45,029 nucleotides of DNA, taken from Paulinella micropora (taxonomy: Eukaryota; Cercozoa; Imbricatea; Euglyphida). Where the stretch lies: assembly GCA_009731375.1 (NCBI GenBank), contig BJOX01000015.1, positions 740,127 through 785,155 of the forward strand. The letters are read 5' to 3'. Numbering within the stretch: position 1 is the first letter of the stretch; every line of letters begins with the position of its first letter. Below are positions 13,025 to 25,386 of the stretch, in pieces. A program made the translations under genes and the position numbers. The notes beneath the pieces were generated by a model. It was not told the origin of the DNA. It saw only the letters and a program-made list of their open reading frames with translations, and ran no database searches.

Positions 13025-13201
13025 AAGAAGAAGACGAAGAAGAAGACGAAGAAGAAGAAGAAGAAGAAGAAGAAGAAGAAGAAGAAGAAGAAGAAGAAGA
13101 AGAAGAAGAAGAAGAAGAAGAAGAAGAAGAAGAAGAAGAAGAAGAAGAAGAAAGAGAAGAAGAAGAAGAAGAAGAAGAAGAAGAAGAAGAAGAAGAAGAA
13201 G

Positions 13202-13231
<30 letters not shown>
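13025..13231. repeat. (GAA)n microsatellite
   Basis: About 200 bp of GAA with some GAC units at the start. 13232-13292 is short unique sequence. Confidence 0.95.
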
Positions 13232-13233
<2 letters not shown>

Positions 13234-13292
13234 GTTAACATTTCATTCTAATTTGGATCCCCTTCCCTAACTCTCCAACCATGTACACATAC

Positions 13293-13333
13293 GAGATATT
13301 ATTATTATTATTATTATTATCATCATCATTTTA

Positions 13334-13389
<56 letters not shown>
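13293..13389. repeat. (ATT)n upstream of a SINE
   Basis: ATT array broken by CATCATCATTTTA. It ends at the first base of the SINE. Confidence 0.95.
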
Positions 13390-13620
13390 GGACACCGTGA
13401 TAGCCCAGTGGTCAAGTTCTACCATGTGGGCCCTGTCGCCAGTTCGATTCCCGTCGGTGCCACCAGTATTTTCATTGAACATACCGGTCCGTCTGGAAGT
13501 GTTGGAACTGCCCGAGCGGGGGTGTCATTAGAGCCTATCGTCAATTCTTCGTACTCCCCTCACGGGTGAGACGATGGAGGCGCATGTGCAGATTTGCATC
13601 AGCCATTGACAGAGAAGCAC
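13390..13620 (+). mobile_element. tRNA-derived SINE, copy 1 (231 bp)
   Basis: The head starts GACACCGTGATAGCCCAGTG. It has an A box TAGCCCAGTGG and a B box AGTTCGATTCC about 45 bp apart, and the ends GACACCG and CGGTGCC would pair with one mismatch as an acceptor stem. The body follows (CAGTATTTTCATTGAACATA, GTGAGACGATGGAGGCGCAT) and it ends GACAGAGAAGCAC before (TAT)n. This copy lacks the 36-bp internal duplication seen in the copies at 40341, 41376, 41797 and 42495. Confidence 0.9.
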
Positions 13621-13701
<81 letters not shown>

Positions 13702-14121
13702 TGCTACTTTAATATATTACAACGTTTCTTTAATAATATTATTAATGTAAGGGTCACCGTCTTGGTAAGATCAATGGCCTTCGGGCTAACGATTTGTATG
13801 GATGACCAGGGTCACTTGTAAAAGTAACTTCATTAAATCAAAGGCAAAGGCAAAGAAGAAGAAGAAGAAGAAGAAGAAGAAGGAAGAAGAAGAAGAAGAA
13901 GAAGAAGAAGAAGAAGAAGAAGAAGAAGAAGAAGAAGAAGATGAAGAAGAAGAAGAACCAAATTATTGAAATATTAACTGAAGGGCACAGTTAACATTTC
14001 ATTCTAATTTGGATCTTCCTCCTTAACTCTCTGACAATACACACATATCGTAACCATATGATATATTATCATTATTATTATTACTATTATTATTATTATT
14101 ATTATTATTATCATTATTATA
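13621..14121. repeat. ATT tail, short unassigned piece, GAA and ATT arrays
   Basis: (ATT)n tail to about 13700, an unassigned 140 bp containing GGGTCACCGTCTTGG, GAA at 13852-13958, 100 bp unassigned and ATT at 14068-14121. Confidence 0.8.
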
Positions 14122-15049
14122 CCTATCTAACTTGCTCGTGCATTTCATTCTTGTTTGGCATTATCAAACAATGAATGAGCAAAGATATCGGGGAGACAAA
14201 TTCAGCCTTAGACCATGGAAACTTTTCCACATTAATATGAATTTTACGTCTTTGCGACGTAATATTTTTCACATGTGTGTATATGAGTATGTGAATGTAA
14301 ATTGTATATGTTTATTTATGAACCTGTACGTAAATATTTATGGATTTTCATGTATGTATGTTATGAACCTGTACGTAAATATCTATAGATTTTCATGTAT
14401 GTATGTATATGAGGATGTGAATGTAAATTGTATATGTTTATTTACCTTTTGCTTGGGCGGCCCCCATGAAACCCAAATCAACTTCTACCTACCTGCATAC
14501 ATACATACACACATACATACGTACACGCGAAGGAGGAGGAAAAGGAGGAGGAGGAGGAAGAGGAGGAAGAGGAGGAAGAGGAGGAGGAAGAGAATTAGGA
14601 GGAGGAAGAGGAGGAGGAGGAGGAAGAGAATTAGGAGGAGGAAGAGGAGGAAGTTCTACCTATTTTAACGTCATCCTTACGACATAAAGGGTTATAAATG
14701 AAATAGGAGGAGAGGAATACGAGGAGGAATAGGTTCAGTCTTAAGCTCGACGTGTTTGTGGACCCCTGAGAATGCCTTTCGAAGTAAAAGACCATATGAC
14801 CATGCATAACAGAAACAAGAGAGAAAACTTTGATGATTGTAATGAAGGGTGTTGACGATGTTGTTGTTCTTGTTGCTGTTCTTGTTGTTGTTGTTCTTCT
14901 TCTTATTGTTGTTGTTCTTGCTGTTCTTGGTGTTGTTGTTGTTGTTGTTGTTGTTGTTGAGTTTAAGGACTTAAAAATTTAAAATAAAATAAGTGCAAGG
15001 AGGTGTGTGGCTATCCTCTCCACCTTCTCATTCTTCTTGTCTCCTCATC
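14122..15049. other. Mostly unassigned, with a local duplication and GGA and TTG arrays
   Basis: At 14278-14450 the pieces ATGTGAATGTAAATTGTATA and AACCTGTACGTAAATAT each occur twice. GGAGGA/AAGAGG repeats fill 14527-14656, and TTG/TTC repeats 14853-14959. I find no gene. Confidence 0.6.
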
Positions 15050-15442
15050 CTTCTCCTCCTCCTTCTCCTTCTCCTTTTCCTCCTCCTCCTCCTCCTCCTC
15101 CTCTACCTTATTCTCCTCCTCCCCTCCTCATTACACATATATACAAGTAACGGCCTTAAATAATAACTACTGCCACCTCATCCCCAGCCGTCGGGACGCC
15201 AGAGCCTGCAGAAAGAACTATAGATCTCTAGTGCTCAGAAACAAATAATTAAGAAAGAAGGAAGGGAGCAGAAGAGTGAGCCTGCTGAAAGAGCTATAGA
15301 TCTCTAGTGCTCAGAAACAAATCATTAAGAAAGAAGGAAGGGAGCAGAAGAGTGTGCCCTATAATTGAACAACAACAAAAATAGGAGATTCAAGAGGAAA
15401 GTCAGTGAGGGATGCAGACTAGAACCTTCAGAACTAGCCTAC

Positions 15443-15494
<52 letters not shown>
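15050..15494. repeat. TCC array, 76-bp tandem duplication and GA array
   Basis: CCT repeats at 15050-15125. A unit of about 76 bp containing ATAGATCTCTAGTGCTCAGA and ending GGAGCAGAAGAGTG is duplicated head to tail around 15203-15354. A GA array lies at 15442-15494. Confidence 0.8.
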
Positions 15495-15497
<3 letters not shown>

Positions 15498-15905
15498 GAT
15501 TTTTTTTTCTGTGCGCTTGATTTTTTTTTTTCTTGGTCCGTGTATCGCAAAAAAAGTTTAGCTTAGCAGACTTGCCCGGCCGTTCATCAATAAACAAAAT
15601 GGATTTTCTATCGGACGGCATGTTTTCGGACGTTTGGCCGACGAAGCTCTGTGTGGAAAAAAAATTCACGTTTATTAAAGTTGTGCGCCCTAGTTGCGCG
15701 CTAAGTTGCGCTCACCGTAAATTACGCTAATTTGAGCTCTTTGTAAAAAGCCGGTGCCGGTGCCACCTTGAAAAACAATGAAACAAATTCGCGCTTGAAA
15801 AAGAAAACGGGTTTTGCGATGAATTTGCCTCCCACAACATCTACCCACCTACCTTCCTACCTTCCTACCTTTCCTAACCTCCTAGCTACCTACTAGACTT
15901 GTATA
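15495..15905. other. Unassigned unique sequence
   Basis: About 400 bp of ordinary complexity with several A and T runs and short GC patches. No supported gene on either strand. Confidence 0.5.
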
Positions 15906-16359
15906 TAGTACTGTCTGTCAGTCTGTCTGTCTGTCTCAGTCCGTCTGTCTGTCTGTCTGTGCTGTCTGTCTGTCTGTCTGCCTGCCTGCCTGCCTGCCTG
16001 CCTTGTCTGTCTGCCTGTCTGTTTGTGTGTGTGTGTGTGTCTGTGTGTGTGTGTGTGTGTTTTATGTGTGTGTGTCTGTGTGTGTGTGTGTGTCTGCCTG
16101 TCTGTCTGTCTGTCGTCTCTCTGTCTGCCTGTCTGTCTATGCGTGTGTGTGTGTATGTGTGTGTGTGTGTGTATGTATGTACATTGTATGTATGTATGTA
16201 TGTATGTGTGTACATACATATATACACATGTATGTATGTAAGTTATGTATGTATGTATGTATGTAGGTATGTATGTAGGTATGTATGTATGTATGTATGT
16301 ATGTGTGTATGTATGTATGCATGTATGTCTGTCTGCCTGTTTGTCTGTGCGTGTGTGTT

Positions 16360-16394
<35 letters not shown>

Positions 16395-17504
16395 GTGTGT
16401 GTGTGTTTGTATTTGTTTGTCTCTGTGTGTGTGTGTGAGTGTGTCTGTGTCTGTCTGTCTGTCTGTCTGTCTCTCTGTCTGCCTGTCTGTCTATATGTGT
16501 GTGTGTGTGTGAGTGTATCTGTGTGTTTGTGTGTGTGTGTGTGTCTATGTATGTATGTATGTATGTATGCATGCATGTATGTATGTATGTATGTATGTAT
16601 GTATGTATGTATGTATGTATGTATTTACGTACATATGTATGTATGCATGTATGTATGTATGTATGTATTTATGTATGTATTTGTATGTATGTATGTATGT
16701 ATGTATGTATGTATGTATGTATGTACATATGTATGTATGTATGTATGTCTGTCTGTCTGTCTGCCTGCCTGTCTGTCTGTGTGTGTTTGTGTGTTTGTCT
16801 GTGTGTGTGTGTGTGTCTGTCTGTCTATCTGTCTGTCTGTCTCTCTGTCTGCCTGTCTGTCTATGTATGTGTGTGTTTGTGTCTGTGTGTGTGTGTCTAT
16901 GTATGTATGTATGTATGTATGTATGTATGTATTTATGTATGTATGTATGTATGTATGTATGTATGTACGTATGTGTATGTCTGCATGTATGTCTGCATGT
17001 ATGTATGTATGTATGTCTGTGTATGTATGTATGTGTGTGTGTGTGTCTGTCTGTCTGTCTGTCTCTCTGTCTGCCTGTCTGTCTCTATGTGTGTGTGTGT
17101 CTATGTAATGTATGTATGTATGTATGTATGTATTTATGTATTTATGTATATATGTATGTATGTATGTGTATGTATGTATGTATGTACGTATATATGTATG
17201 TCTGTATGTATGTCTGCATGTATGTATGTATGTATGTATGTATGTATGTGTATGTATGTATGTATGTATGTATGTATGTGTATGTCTAGTATGTATGTCT
17301 AGTATGTATGTATGTATGTATGTATGTATGTATGTATGTATGTATGTATGTATTTATGTACATATGTACATATGTATGTATGTATGCATGTATGTACACA
17401 TATATGTATGTATGTAGGTATGTATGTACGTACGTATGTATGCATGTATCTTTGTATCTATGTATGTATGTCTGTATGTATGTATGTATGCATGTCTGTC
17501 TGTC

Positions 17505-17539
<35 letters not shown>

Positions 17540-17566
17540 TTGTTTTTCTGTGTGTGTGTGTGTGTG

Positions 17567-17606
<40 letters not shown>

Positions 17607-17638
17607 GGTCTCTCTCTGTCTCTCTGTCTGCCTTTCTG

Positions 17639-17669
<31 letters not shown>

Positions 17670-18001
17670 CTGTGTCTGTATGTGTGTGTGTGTATGTATG
17701 TATGTATGTATGTATGTATGTATGTATGTATGTATGTATGTATGTATGTATGTATGCATGCATGTATGTATGTATGTATGTATGTATGTCTGTCTGTCTG
17801 TCTGCCTGCCTGTCTGTCTCTCTCTCTCTCTCTCTGTGTTTGTGCGTGTTTGTCTGTGTGTGTGTGTGTGTGTGTCTGTGTCTGTCTGTCTGTCTGTCTC
17901 TCTGTCTGCCTGTCTGTCTATGTGTGTGTGTGTGTGTGTGTCTATGTATGTATGTATGTATGTATGTATGTATGCATGTATGTATTTATGTATTTATGTA
18001 C

Positions 18002-18032
<31 letters not shown>

Positions 18033-18522
18033 TGTATGTATGTATGTACGTACGTATGTATGTATGTATGTATGTTTGTATGTCTGTATGTATGTATGTA
18101 TGCATGTATGTACGTACGTATGTATGTATGTATGTATGTATGTATGTATGTATGTCTAGTATGTATGTATGTATGTATGTATGCATGTACATATGTACAT
18201 ATGTATGTATGTATGTATGTACGTATGTATGTACGTATGTATGTATGTATGTATCTATGTATGTATGTCTAGTATGTATGTATGTATGTATATATGCATG
18301 CATGCATGCAGGCATGCATGCAAGTACTCATGCATGCATGTATGTGTATGTATGTACGTGTATGTATATATGCATGTATGTATGTATGTATGTATATATG
18401 TATATATGCATGTATGCATGTATGCATGCATACATGCATGCTTACATGCATGCATGTTATGTATGTATGTATGTATGTATGTATGTATATACGTATGTAT
18501 ATATGTATGCATGCATGCATAC

Positions 18523-18555
<33 letters not shown>

Positions 18556-18691
18556 TGTATGTATGTATGTATGTATGCATGTATGCATGTATGCATGCAT
18601 ACATGCATGCATACATGCATGCATGTTATGTATGTATGTATGTATGTATGTATGTATGTATGTATGTATATATGTATGCATGCATGCATGC

Positions 18692-18723
<32 letters not shown>

Positions 18724-18924
18724 GTATGTGTGTATATATATGTATGTGTATGTATTTATGTATGTATGTATGTATGTATGCATGTATGTATGTATGTATG
18801 TATGTATGTCTTGTGCATGTATGTATGTATGTATGTATGTACGTATGTATGCATGCATGCATGTATGTATGTATGTATGCATGTATGTATGTATATATGC
18901 ATGTAAATATGTATGTATGTATGT

Positions 18925-18956
<32 letters not shown>

Positions 18957-18961
18957 TGTAT
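15906..18961. repeat. 3-kb GTCT / GT / GTAT array with higher-order structure
   Basis: Blocks of GTCT, GT and GTAT follow each other again and again in the same order. The marker CTCTCTGTCTGCCTGTCTGT recurs near 16117, 16468, 16840, 17062 and 17897 (a variant near 17618), each followed by a GT block and then a GTAT block. GCAT-containing units dominate after 18290. Confidence 0.9.
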
Positions 18962-19312
18962 GATCCACTTGCCGTCTTGGTGGCCATGGGGCTCTTGCCA
19001 CCTGATTGAATGCTAGGATGTAACTCCTTGCCATTGCTGACCTTGAAGGTTTCTAGACAGCTCTCTCTTTCGGCCTCCAGCGCTTGTGGCTAATTGCTGG
19101 TGCTTGCCTGCTCTATTCGAATTGTTGTTGTATTACTATAGTGCATGCTCTTCTGCTCCTTTTTCCTCTCTCTTTTTTCTTGTCTTTGAGCTCTAGAGTC
19201 CTATAGTACAGTGAGACATGCTCTGGCGTCCCAACAACAACAACTGACTTGACTTCTTCTTGACTCTATGTCCTACTCTCTTCCTAGCTCTCCTTGCTGA
19301 CCCTTCCCTTCA

Positions 19313-19315
<3 letters not shown>
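18962..19315. other. Unassigned unique island between arrays
   Basis: About 350 bp of ordinary complexity. The minus strand has a short coding-like piece next to the GTAT array (GGTGGCAAGAGCCCCATGGC), but it is too short to call an exon. Confidence 0.4.
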
Positions 19316-20310
<995 letters not shown>

Positions 20311-20360
20311 CTATGCAATTCATTTCCGATAAGTTTCATGAACGGCACCCAAAAGGAAGG

Positions 20361-20390
20361 TATAGATCTATCTGTCTATCTATCTATCTG

Positions 20391-20432
<42 letters not shown>

Positions 20433-20466
20433 CATCTATCTATCCATCCATCCATCCATCCATCCA

Positions 20467-20528
<62 letters not shown>

Positions 20529-20529
20529 A
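20361..20529. repeat. (TATC)n microsatellite
   Basis: TATC with TCCA and TGTC variants. Confidence 0.95.
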
Positions 20530-20555
20530 TTAGGGGATGGTGTGGGTGTGCTGAG

Positions 20556-20924
20556 CCTATGAGTCACATGCCGAAATAGCGACGGGAAGCACAATCCTGT
20601 TCCCTCAGGGTGCCCTTTCTCGCTTGTTGAGCCCGGAATAAAACCCACAGTGCTCTGTCGGTTTATACTAGACTGTCGAACAGTCTCGAAACTCCATCTG
20701 CTTACTGGGCCCTCTGTAATGGAGGTGGGAGCTCGTTCTGCAAGGGGCGCTTATGGAACGAGCCCTGGCCCCGCCTGGTACTAGGGAGCTTTGGTATCGC
20801 CTGTATCAGTCCCTTCCGTGCAAACATCACGGCTTAGCTGGGCATCGGGTCAATACTTTACAGACTTCCTTGGTTGACGAAATCAGAAGCTCCTTTTTTC
20901 TGACATTAGTCGATATCTCATCTA
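20556..20924. repeat. Dispersed element D, copy 1
   Basis: About 370 bp beginning AGTCACATGCCGAAATAGCG and ending TGACATTAGTCGATAT. It is nearly identical to 31459-31831. Both copies are flanked by TATC or GT repeats. It includes a small hairpin GACTGTCGAACAGTC. It has no coding capacity, and its class is unknown. Confidence 0.85.
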
Positions 20925-21000
20925 TGTGTGTGTGTGTGATGTAGGTGTTTATTGAGTTTGTGTCCGCTCGTCTCAAAGCCTTCAACTCGGTCGGCCTACT

Positions 21001-21014
21001 GATTGATTGCTTGA

Positions 21015-21096
<82 letters not shown>

Positions 21097-21104
21097 TGAT
21101 TTGA

Positions 21105-21158
<54 letters not shown>

Positions 21159-21205
21159 GGATGGATGGATGGATGGATGGATGGATGGATGGATGGATGG
21201 ATGGA

Positions 21206-21241
<36 letters not shown>

Positions 21242-21249
21242 TTGCTTGT

Positions 21250-21280
<31 letters not shown>

Positions 21281-21301
21281 ATTGATTGATTGATTGCTTG
21301 C

Positions 21302-21346
<45 letters not shown>

Positions 21347-21530
21347 GGATGGATGGATTGATGGATGGATGGATGGATGGATGGGTGGGTGGATGAATGG
21401 AGGGAGGGAGTGAGTGAGTGATTTTGATTGATTTTGATTGATTGACTGATTCTTTGATTCAGTGATTTATTGATTCAGTGCTCGCTTGATTGCTGGAATG
21501 ACTGATTGATTACTTCATTCTTTCTTGACT
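21001..21530. repeat. TTGA / GGAT / TTGC array
   Basis: Tetranucleotide blocks: TTGA, GGAT, TTGC, TTGA, GGAT, then degenerate TGATT. Confidence 0.95.
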
Positions 21531-21579
21531 CACTTCCTTATTTGTATGTATCTATGTATCTATCTATGTGTATGTCCAG

Positions 21580-21705
21580 GTCAAGAAGATCCTCTACGAA
21601 GATCACCGGGATCAGCTAATAAAGCAGGCCGAAGACTTAACGCACAAGAAGCAGGCCATCGAGAAAAGCATGAATGGGAAGTCCGGCTGCTGCGGACTCA
21701 TGTAA
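21580..21705 (+). CDS. Terminal exon of an unidentified CaaX protein
   Basis: After TATGTCCAG an open frame of 41 codons starts VKKILYEDHRDQLIK and ends NGKSGCCGLM then TAA (21703-21705). The last four residues, C-G-L-M, form a CaaX box, and Met at the end favours farnesylation. The adjacent Cys could be palmitoylated, as in the Ykt6 SNARE (CCxxM). The helical, charged part before it lacks the R-SNARE core, so I do not call it Ykt6. Upstream exons were not found; the intron side is CTAT/TTGA repeat. The good acceptor and a stop right after a lipidation motif make a real exon likely. The protein family is unknown. Confidence 0.65.
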   Translation, partial: VKKILYEDHRDQLIKQAEDLTHKKQAIEKSMNGKSGCCGLM

Positions 21706-22000
21706 AGCCAGCGCTCTGGCCTTAATCCTTTAGACTAAGCTTAAGGCCGCCTTCCCCCCTGAAGAAGTTTCGGGCCTTGGATATGCGAGAGGGCCACCCG
21801 GGCCAGCTTTTTTTTTTCTTTGATTTGGCTGGTCTCAGGTGGCAATCTCGGCCACACGAAGCCAGAAAATCCAGGTGGCGTAGAGCAAGGCCTAAGCGAA
21901 GAGAGAGTACAGTACGTTACGTAATAATGGAGGACTTGACTGCAGAGTAGGGCGAAATTAGCAATTACTAGCGATAATAGAAGTGGCAAAAGCTATCCGT
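21706..22000. other. Unassigned sequence downstream of the CaaX exon
   Basis: Probably the 3' UTR and flank of the gene above. I see no AATAAA right after the stop, and nothing else is assignable. Confidence 0.35.
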
Positions 22001-22061
22001 TTTGGATGTCATTTTTTTCTCGCTTCATATTTTAACACATGATAATGGTCGGAATACCTCG

Positions 22062-22707
22062 TTGGAAAGCGCTCGCTTTGAGCTTTTGAACGATGCCTTC
22101 ATGAGAAGTTCATCTTTCTTAAGTACAACGAACAATGACTTCAAGCGCTTCGATCTCAGCCAATATTTGCATCTACAACCTGTGTTATGGTCCATTAGAA
22201 AGCTCTCATCAAGAGCTTTCAAATGACCCACTACACAAGCCCTCAAGATCAGAATCGGCTGAGAACGAAGAGTTTGAAATCATTGCTCATTGTGGTTAAG
22301 GACAAGGAACTTCTCATAGTTATCGTTGTTTTACTATCGACCGAGAGAGTCTGATGAGATCATTAAGTGGATACATTTTCCCACTTGAATTTTCGTTGGT
22401 AATACTTACTGCCAAGCACACCCCACACACACCCTCTCCCCACACGAAACTCAAAAACATATTTAATCTCGCAAGCCAAAGACTTCAGGATAATCTGCGG
22501 GGTGCTGAGCATCGTCTTTTGAAAGCCCTCGTCCAGAGCTCTCAAGTGGCGCTTTCAGCACTCTCCAGATGACGACAGGACTTTCAACGGCGATTCCTCG
22601 GTGACATCATGAAACCTTTGAACTTTATATTTTCTTCGTCGATGTGTGGTCTCATACTTAATGAGCACGTCTTCGTCTGAAAGCTCTTGGTCTGAGCTTT
22701 CAAACGA
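22062..22707. repeat. Four hairpin motifs in degenerate repeat units
   Basis: Palindromic cores of the form GAAAGCTCT-loop-AGAGCTTTC sit at 22062-22091, 22196-22225, 22521-22546 and 22679-22707. The second is a perfect 9-bp stem with a 5-nt loop. Around them CAA..GA, GAGAACGA and ATCTCAGC pieces are shared, so they look like diverged copies of a unit of about 130-150 bp. A fifth is at 24503-24531. Confidence 0.7.
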
Positions 22708-24202
22708 TTGAGGCTTTTCGGCATGGTGATGACGCCATGGTTGACGGAGAACGAATCATGGAGATCTAAGCTTTAGGAGTTTGCCGGGGGAACGTGGTTA
22801 TGAGCGAGAAACACAAATATGAGTACGAAGAGTGGGGGTGGGGTGTAACCGGAAGGGCAGTAGAAAGAGTAGACAGGTGTTTTAGAGAGGAGATGCACTC
22901 GGGACGTGGTGGTGAAGCAAGGTAAGAGAGAAAGGGAGGTGAGAGGTGATAGTATTATTATATTATCTCAGATAGAGGATGGTTGACCCCGGAGTTTTCA
23001 GTTCCACGAATCATTAATTTAAGAGCTCTGAACATGAAACGCATTCGATACATGTTTTTTCCTTTTATTTCGTCTCAATCCAAACTTGTGGAACTGAATC
23101 ATCTTTGTCCAAAAGTAATATTGTTTGTTGCTGGAATATTGTAATCAGTAGTATATTAATATGTTGATGATTGAAACTCAGAGGATGTGTGTCAACTTAG
23201 ACTTATTAATTCTTATCAGTAAAACAGCTTATTTAATTAAAACGTGAACGCTAGCAATATTATAATAACTAGAATAACGGTTGTGAACTCGCAAACAGCT
23301 ACACACAGCCTACGGTGACAAAAATTCTTTTCTTTTTTACTAGTATCATGATCATAGTAATACCAGTGTATCACTTGATCTACCGTTGCTGAGAATTCTT
23401 TTGTTTTTATTAATAATCATGATTCATGACTCAGTGTACCGTCAGGCTTTTGAGTCTACGGTGACTGCCTAATCATGCCAACCATGTCACCAAAATTGTG
23501 CCACGGTCACGGTGTGGGCGAGTAAGTAACTTGAAGCTCTGTGTCCGAGAGTTCGCACAACAAGGCTCGGCGCCGATAACCTGTTAGAGCAATATAACTT
23601 AATATAAAGATCCGCCGGAACTCACTACTGATTAACCGCGTCTGCCGCAGTAACAAAGCTTTAGTAACTTGTGATGCGCCGCCGCCCGCAGAACCAGCAC
23701 TGAACTTGATTGAAAGAGCGCAGAGTAATATGATTGGCCGGATCATGCATGAGTCACATATGATAAGTAATGGCCGTAACGATCGTGACACCGCTACCGT
23801 GCCCGTCCTCTTATACGGCCGGTCCATGTAACTATTAATATTAATATTGATTATTAGTGACTTCTATTAATAACACTGATAAATTCGTTCTGTTGCCCGG
23901 CTGTGGCGAAGCAGAAGCAAGAAATCCGGGCCGAGCCAGCTTAATGATGGGACTCAGAGTCCAAGATGATGTAATGCCCCGGGCCCAGTGATAGCTCGTA
24001 GAAAAAGTCGGTAACTTGAATACAACCAAACACAATCCTCAAAAGAAGAGAATGATGTCTCGTTATATATATTAGCTCAGTGAAGCAGAAAAAGAAAGCG
24101 GCAACAGATCAGAAATAAAATGGAATAGGTCCAATACGGACAAACGATGCTGGAAACAGGGTATTTTACTTTTTACCGGCGGTATCCGGGGGGTGATGCC
24201 TA

Positions 24203-24205
<3 letters not shown>
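22708..24205. other. Unassigned, non-repetitive 1.5 kb
   Basis: The least repetitive stretch outside the genes. No convincing exon was found. On the minus strand 23830-23480 has a TATA-like TATAAGAGGACGGG and a TTTTGGTGACATGG stretch reminiscent of an LTR and primer-binding site, but no second LTR or coding region is visible. Confidence 0.4.
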
Positions 24206-24272
<67 letters not shown>

Positions 24273-24294
24273 GTTGTTGTTGTTGTTGTTGTTG
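24206..24294. repeat. (ATT)n then (GTT)n microsatellite
   Basis: ATT array changing into GTT. 24295-24502 is unassigned. Confidence 0.95.
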
Positions 24295-24502
24295 AGTGTT
24301 GTTCTTGTTATTAAATACGTGCAGAAAAACCAAGCGATATTAAAATTAATATTAATAGTACATTGAAGACTGTCAGAACACACGAATCCTGAATCGTGAA
24401 AAAGAAATCATTATACTGTGGACATTCAAGTGGCAAAACATTCAAACTTTGACCTCATCTTTCTCAATAAATATTTGAGATACGGAAATGCAGCGCACAC
24501 CG

Positions 24503-24531
24503 TTGGAAAGCTCTTGTCCTGAGCTTTCCAA
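24503..24531. repeat. Hairpin motif, fifth copy
   Basis: TTGGAAAGCTCTTG-TC-CTGAGCTTTCCAA, the longest-stemmed member of the GAAAGCTCT family, 150 bp downstream of the GPKOW stop codon on the plus-strand map. It could fall in the GPKOW 3' UTR on the minus strand. Confidence 0.7.
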
Positions 24532-24677
24532 TTCTGGCTTCAGATTTGTCGTATCACTTAGATTGAGATGGAGAACGATGAGATCAAAGTTGGACAGTTT
24601 GCCACTTGAATGTTCACAGTAATAGCTGACGCACATTAGGCCGTAGGTAAAAGTGGAGCACTTTTCTCTCCGTCCCT

Positions 24678-24866
24678 CTAGCCGAGGTACTCTGAGATGA
24701 TATCAAACGACAAAGTCACCACCGACATGTCACCATCCAGCTGCACCTGGGCTGTGGCCTTCTTGTTGTCCTTCTCTAAGACTTTGCCTATTTCTCCTTT
24801 GTGCTCCTTCCTCAGGACTGAGACCCGGCCCCCGGCCTTAGGGATCACTGTCTCCACCTCGCGCTC
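24678..24866 (-). CDS. GPKOW: GPKOW coding exon 2 (62 codons and stop)
   Basis: The acceptor is TATGTAG|GAG at 24867-24868. It reads [13 protein letters not shown], then the KOW core, and ends [11 protein letters not shown] at 24678. Human GPKOW has the matching ETxxPK and a C-terminal I-x-x-Y-x-G. Confidence 0.92.
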   Translation of the reverse strand, partial: EREVETVIPKAGGRVSVLRKEHKGEIGKVLEKDNKKATAQVQLDGDMSVVTLSFDIISEYLG

Positions 24867-24908
24867 CTACATACACATAGATAGATAGATGCATGGATAG
24901 ATAGATAC

Positions 24909-24965
<57 letters not shown>

Positions 24966-24980
24966 GATATATATATATAT

Positions 24981-25026
<46 letters not shown>

Positions 25027-25074
25027 AGAGAAAGACAGAGAGAGAGAGAGAAAGAAAGAGAGAAAGAGAGAGAG

Positions 25075-25114
<40 letters not shown>

Positions 25115-25123
25115 GGATAGATG

Positions 25124-25162
<39 letters not shown>

Positions 25163-25167
25163 GTACG

Positions 25168-25209
<42 letters not shown>

Positions 25210-25314
25210 CGTACCTACCTACCTACCTACCTACCTCCCTCCATCCATCCATCCATCCATCTATTTATCTTTCCATTCATGTATTTATCCATCTATCTAT
25301 CTATCCATCCATCC

Positions 25315-25386
<72 letters not shown>

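Noticed and set aside
13390-13460. Functional tRNA gene
   Set aside because: A and B boxes are present, but the head is joined to a 160-bp constant body and an ATT tail in every copy, which is a SINE, and stems are imperfect.
21580-21705. Calling the CaaX exon Ykt6
   Set aside because: Only the CCxxM tail agrees. The R-SNARE heptad region with its central Arg is not recognisable.
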